Shown here: piece after piece, positions 4,847-5,819 of the stretch
How the letters are laid out: each line of letters starts with the position of its first letter
Position numbering within the stretch: position 1 is the first letter of the stretch
Source of the DNA: Nitrosopumilales archaeon
Lineage (GTDB): Archaea > Thermoproteota > Nitrososphaeria > Nitrososphaerales > Nitrosopumilaceae
Direction: 5' to 3'
Length of the DNA stretch: 5,819 nucleotides
Assembly: GCA_025350175.1 (NCBI GenBank)
Contig: JANXYF010000061.1
Location: 1 to 5,819, forward strand
Position numbers and translations under genes: made by a program
The notes under the pieces: model-generated
Database searches by the model: none
What the model was told of the DNA's origin: nothing
What the model saw: the letters and a program-made list of their open reading frames with translations, nothing else

Positions 4847-5819
4847 CAAGTTTTACCTGGCAATTTGAAACTAGATCTTTTGCAGGATTGCCAAGATAAC
4901 ATGTGTTCTGTCCACTTCCACCCTGAATCATGTTACTTCCAGTGCCGACAAAGACTTGCATGTTTCCAGTCCCTCCTTTTATGATATTATCACCATTGCC
5001 GGCGTAAATTGTGTTGGTGCTATTTCCAGCATATATGATATTGTTGCCATCACCGGCAATTACACAGTCACTAGCAGGACCCTCATGAATTACATCATTT
5101 CCTCCTAGTCCAATTATCAAGTTTGGTACCATGGAACCTGTCAGTGTTTCGCTGCCATCTGTTCCCATTACCAAGTTATAGTCAGAGGATGGTTTGCCAC
5201 ATGCAAGTACTGTAACAGTTTGATCTAGTGCTTTTTCATTGCCAAACTTGTCAGTTGCAGTCCACTGGATTACAGTTTTACCTATATGAAATAGTCCAGT
5301 AGAATTGCTGGCAATCTTTGGAGATGTATCAATTATTCCTGTGCCATTAGCATTTCCTATCACCAAAGGTGTTTCAAATGCTGTTGCATCGGTCACTATA
5401 TTATTAGGAATTACTAATTGTGGAGGGGATCTGTCAACAACTTGAACTATTTGAGTTGCGTTTGCAGTATTTCCTGCATTATCCTTTGCTGTCCACACTA
5501 CCGTAGTATTTCCAAATGGGAATAATGTTGGTGCATCATTTGTTATTGAAGCTACTTTTACATTATCACTAGCTATAGCATTTCCAATAACCACATGAGT
5601 TCCAGTTGAACTTGTCGCGTTTACTAGAATATTATTTGGAGGAGTAATCTTTGGTGCAGTTGTATCAACTACATCAATTATCTGAGTAGCATTAGATGTA
5701 TTACCAGATGTATCTTTTGCAGTCCATAGAATGCTAGTCTTTCCTAGTGGGAATGAAGATGGAGCATTGTTGGTAATGGTAACTGGTTGAATGTCAGTTG
5801 CAGTGGCATTGCCAATTGG
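4842..5819 (-). CDS. Large HYR-repeat surface protein with C-terminal RTX-like nonapeptide roll (partial, 5' end outside window)
   Basis: This is the C-terminal 325 residues of a probable secreted or cell-surface protein; the frame is open to the right edge, so the true start, signal peptide and total size are unseen. Residues 1-56, 57-133 and 134-205 are HYR-type Ig-like repeats, each with a GNA.ASD-like stretch, FP.GKT..WTAKD..GN and ending VVDxxxP in the first two. Residues 219-317 form eleven consecutive nine-residue units such as GLGGNDVIH, AGDGNNIIY and AGNGDNIIK, like the RTX calcium-binding beta-roll but with Asn often replacing Asp. Four Cys (207, 252, 307, 320) flank or lie in this block. 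Nine N-x-S/T sequons suggest N-glycosylation. HYR domains are linked to adhesion and surface structures; the ligand is unknown. An internal GTG at 5594 falls in the middle of repeat 2 and is not the start. Confidence 0.85.
   Translation of the reverse strand, partial: PIGNATATDIQPVTITNNAPSSFPLGKTSILWTAKDTSGNTSNATQIIDVVDTTAPKITPPNNILVNATSSTGTHVVIGNAIASDNVKVASITNDAPTLFPFGNTTVVWTAKDNAGNTANATQIVQVVDRSPPQLVIPNNIVTDATAFETPLVIGNANGTGIIDTSPKIASNSTGLFHIGKTVIQWTATDKFGNEKALDQTVTVLACGKPSSDYNLVMGTDGSETLTGSMVPNLIIGLGGNDVIHEGPASDCVIAGDGNNIIYAGNSTNTIYAGNGDNIIKGGTGNMQVFVGTGSNMIQGGSGQNTCYLGNPAKDLVSNCQVKLG
4869..5165 (-). repeat. Eleven tandem nonapeptide units, RTX-like beta-roll
   Basis: Read in steps of nine from visible residue 219, the protein gives GTDGSETLT, GSMVPNLII, GLGGNDVIH, EGPASDCVI, AGDGNNIIY, AGNSTNTIY, AGNGDNIIK, GGTGNMQVF, VGTGSNMIQ, GGSGQNTCY and LGNPAKDLV with no insertion. 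Classical RTX is GGxGxDxUx with a large aliphatic residue at position 8. Here Gly at position 2 is kept in nine of the eleven units and a hydrophobic or aromatic residue at positions 7-9 in most, but the calcium-binding Asp at position 6 is retained clearly only in GLGGNDVIH and EGPASDCVI, with Asn in five other units. Bases are visibly more GC-rich than the hem genes, which glycine codons explain. Confidence 0.75.
5205..5819 (-). repeat. Tandem HYR repeats (two and a half to three units, about 77 codons each)
   Basis: Units lie at 5652-5819 (cut by the window edge), 5421-5651 and 5205-5420. The first two are closely related even at DNA level: the stretch near 5707-5729 recurs 231 bp away near 5476-5498, encoding the WTAKDxxGN core in both. 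The third unit is more diverged, keeping PNNI, VIGNA, IGKT and QWTATD..GN but losing the NATQI and final VVDxxxP. This suggests that older units lie near the C-terminus and that more recent duplications lie toward the unseen N-terminal part. Confidence 0.8.

Noticed and set aside
4869..5165. CRISPR-like or satellite DNA repeat
   Set aside because: Periodicity is at the protein level (nine residues) with poor DNA identity and no spacers, so it is a coding repeat.
4842..5594. Treating the surface protein as a complete 250-residue gene starting at GTG 5594
   Set aside because: The same frame continues without a stop to 5819 and the extra sequence is more HYR repeat, so the GTG is internal.

Overview
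The window most likely comes from an AT-rich archaeon, and I would guess a Nitrosopumilus-like ammonia-oxidising member of the Nitrososphaerota (Thaumarchaeota). The clues are an AT-rich TATA-type promoter placed for a leaderless transcript, GGTG-type Shine-Dalgarno motifs, tightly overlapping genes, a five-carbon-pathway tetrapyrrole cluster with a stand-alone SUMT, a dolichol-phosphate-mannose-synthase-like enzyme fused to a GtrA domain, and a sequon-rich HYR-repeat surface protein. No 16S or other marker gene is present, so the assignment is an inference from style and gene content.

All six supported genes lie on the minus strand, so transcription runs from high to low coordinates. At the right edge, 4842-5819 is the 3' part of a large, probably extracellular protein: at least three HYR (Ig-like) repeats followed by a C-terminal block of eleven nonapeptides resembling an RTX beta-roll. 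A 61-bp intergenic gap (4781-4841) carries a TATA-like box about 26 bp upstream of the next start codon. It leads into a compact tetrapyrrole operon: hemL (glutamate-1-semialdehyde aminomutase), hemC (porphobilinogen deaminase), a SUMT/cobA-type uroporphyrinogen-III C-methyltransferase, and hemD (uroporphyrinogen-III synthase). Each junction in this operon has an ATGA stop/start overlap. After a 50-bp gap follows a family 2 glycosyltransferase with a C-terminal GtrA membrane domain, which runs off the left edge and has no ATG start.

The operon products work in sequence. HemL makes 5-aminolevulinate; HemC polymerises porphobilinogen to hydroxymethylbilane; HemD closes it to uroporphyrinogen III; SUMT methylates that to precorrin-2, the branch point to sirohaem, cobalamin and, in many archaea, haem by the sirohaem route. 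The glutamyl-tRNA reductase (hemA) and porphobilinogen synthase (hemB) needed for the same route are not in this window. The two flanking genes look like cell-envelope functions.

There is no gene-free stretch longer than about 60 bp, and I see no RNA gene, insertion sequence, CRISPR array or phage feature. The tetrapyrrole genes are conventional. The points most worth a second look are the HYR plus nonapeptide protein, the repeated GGTG/ATGATG start architecture in the operon, and the missing ATG of the glycosyltransferase.
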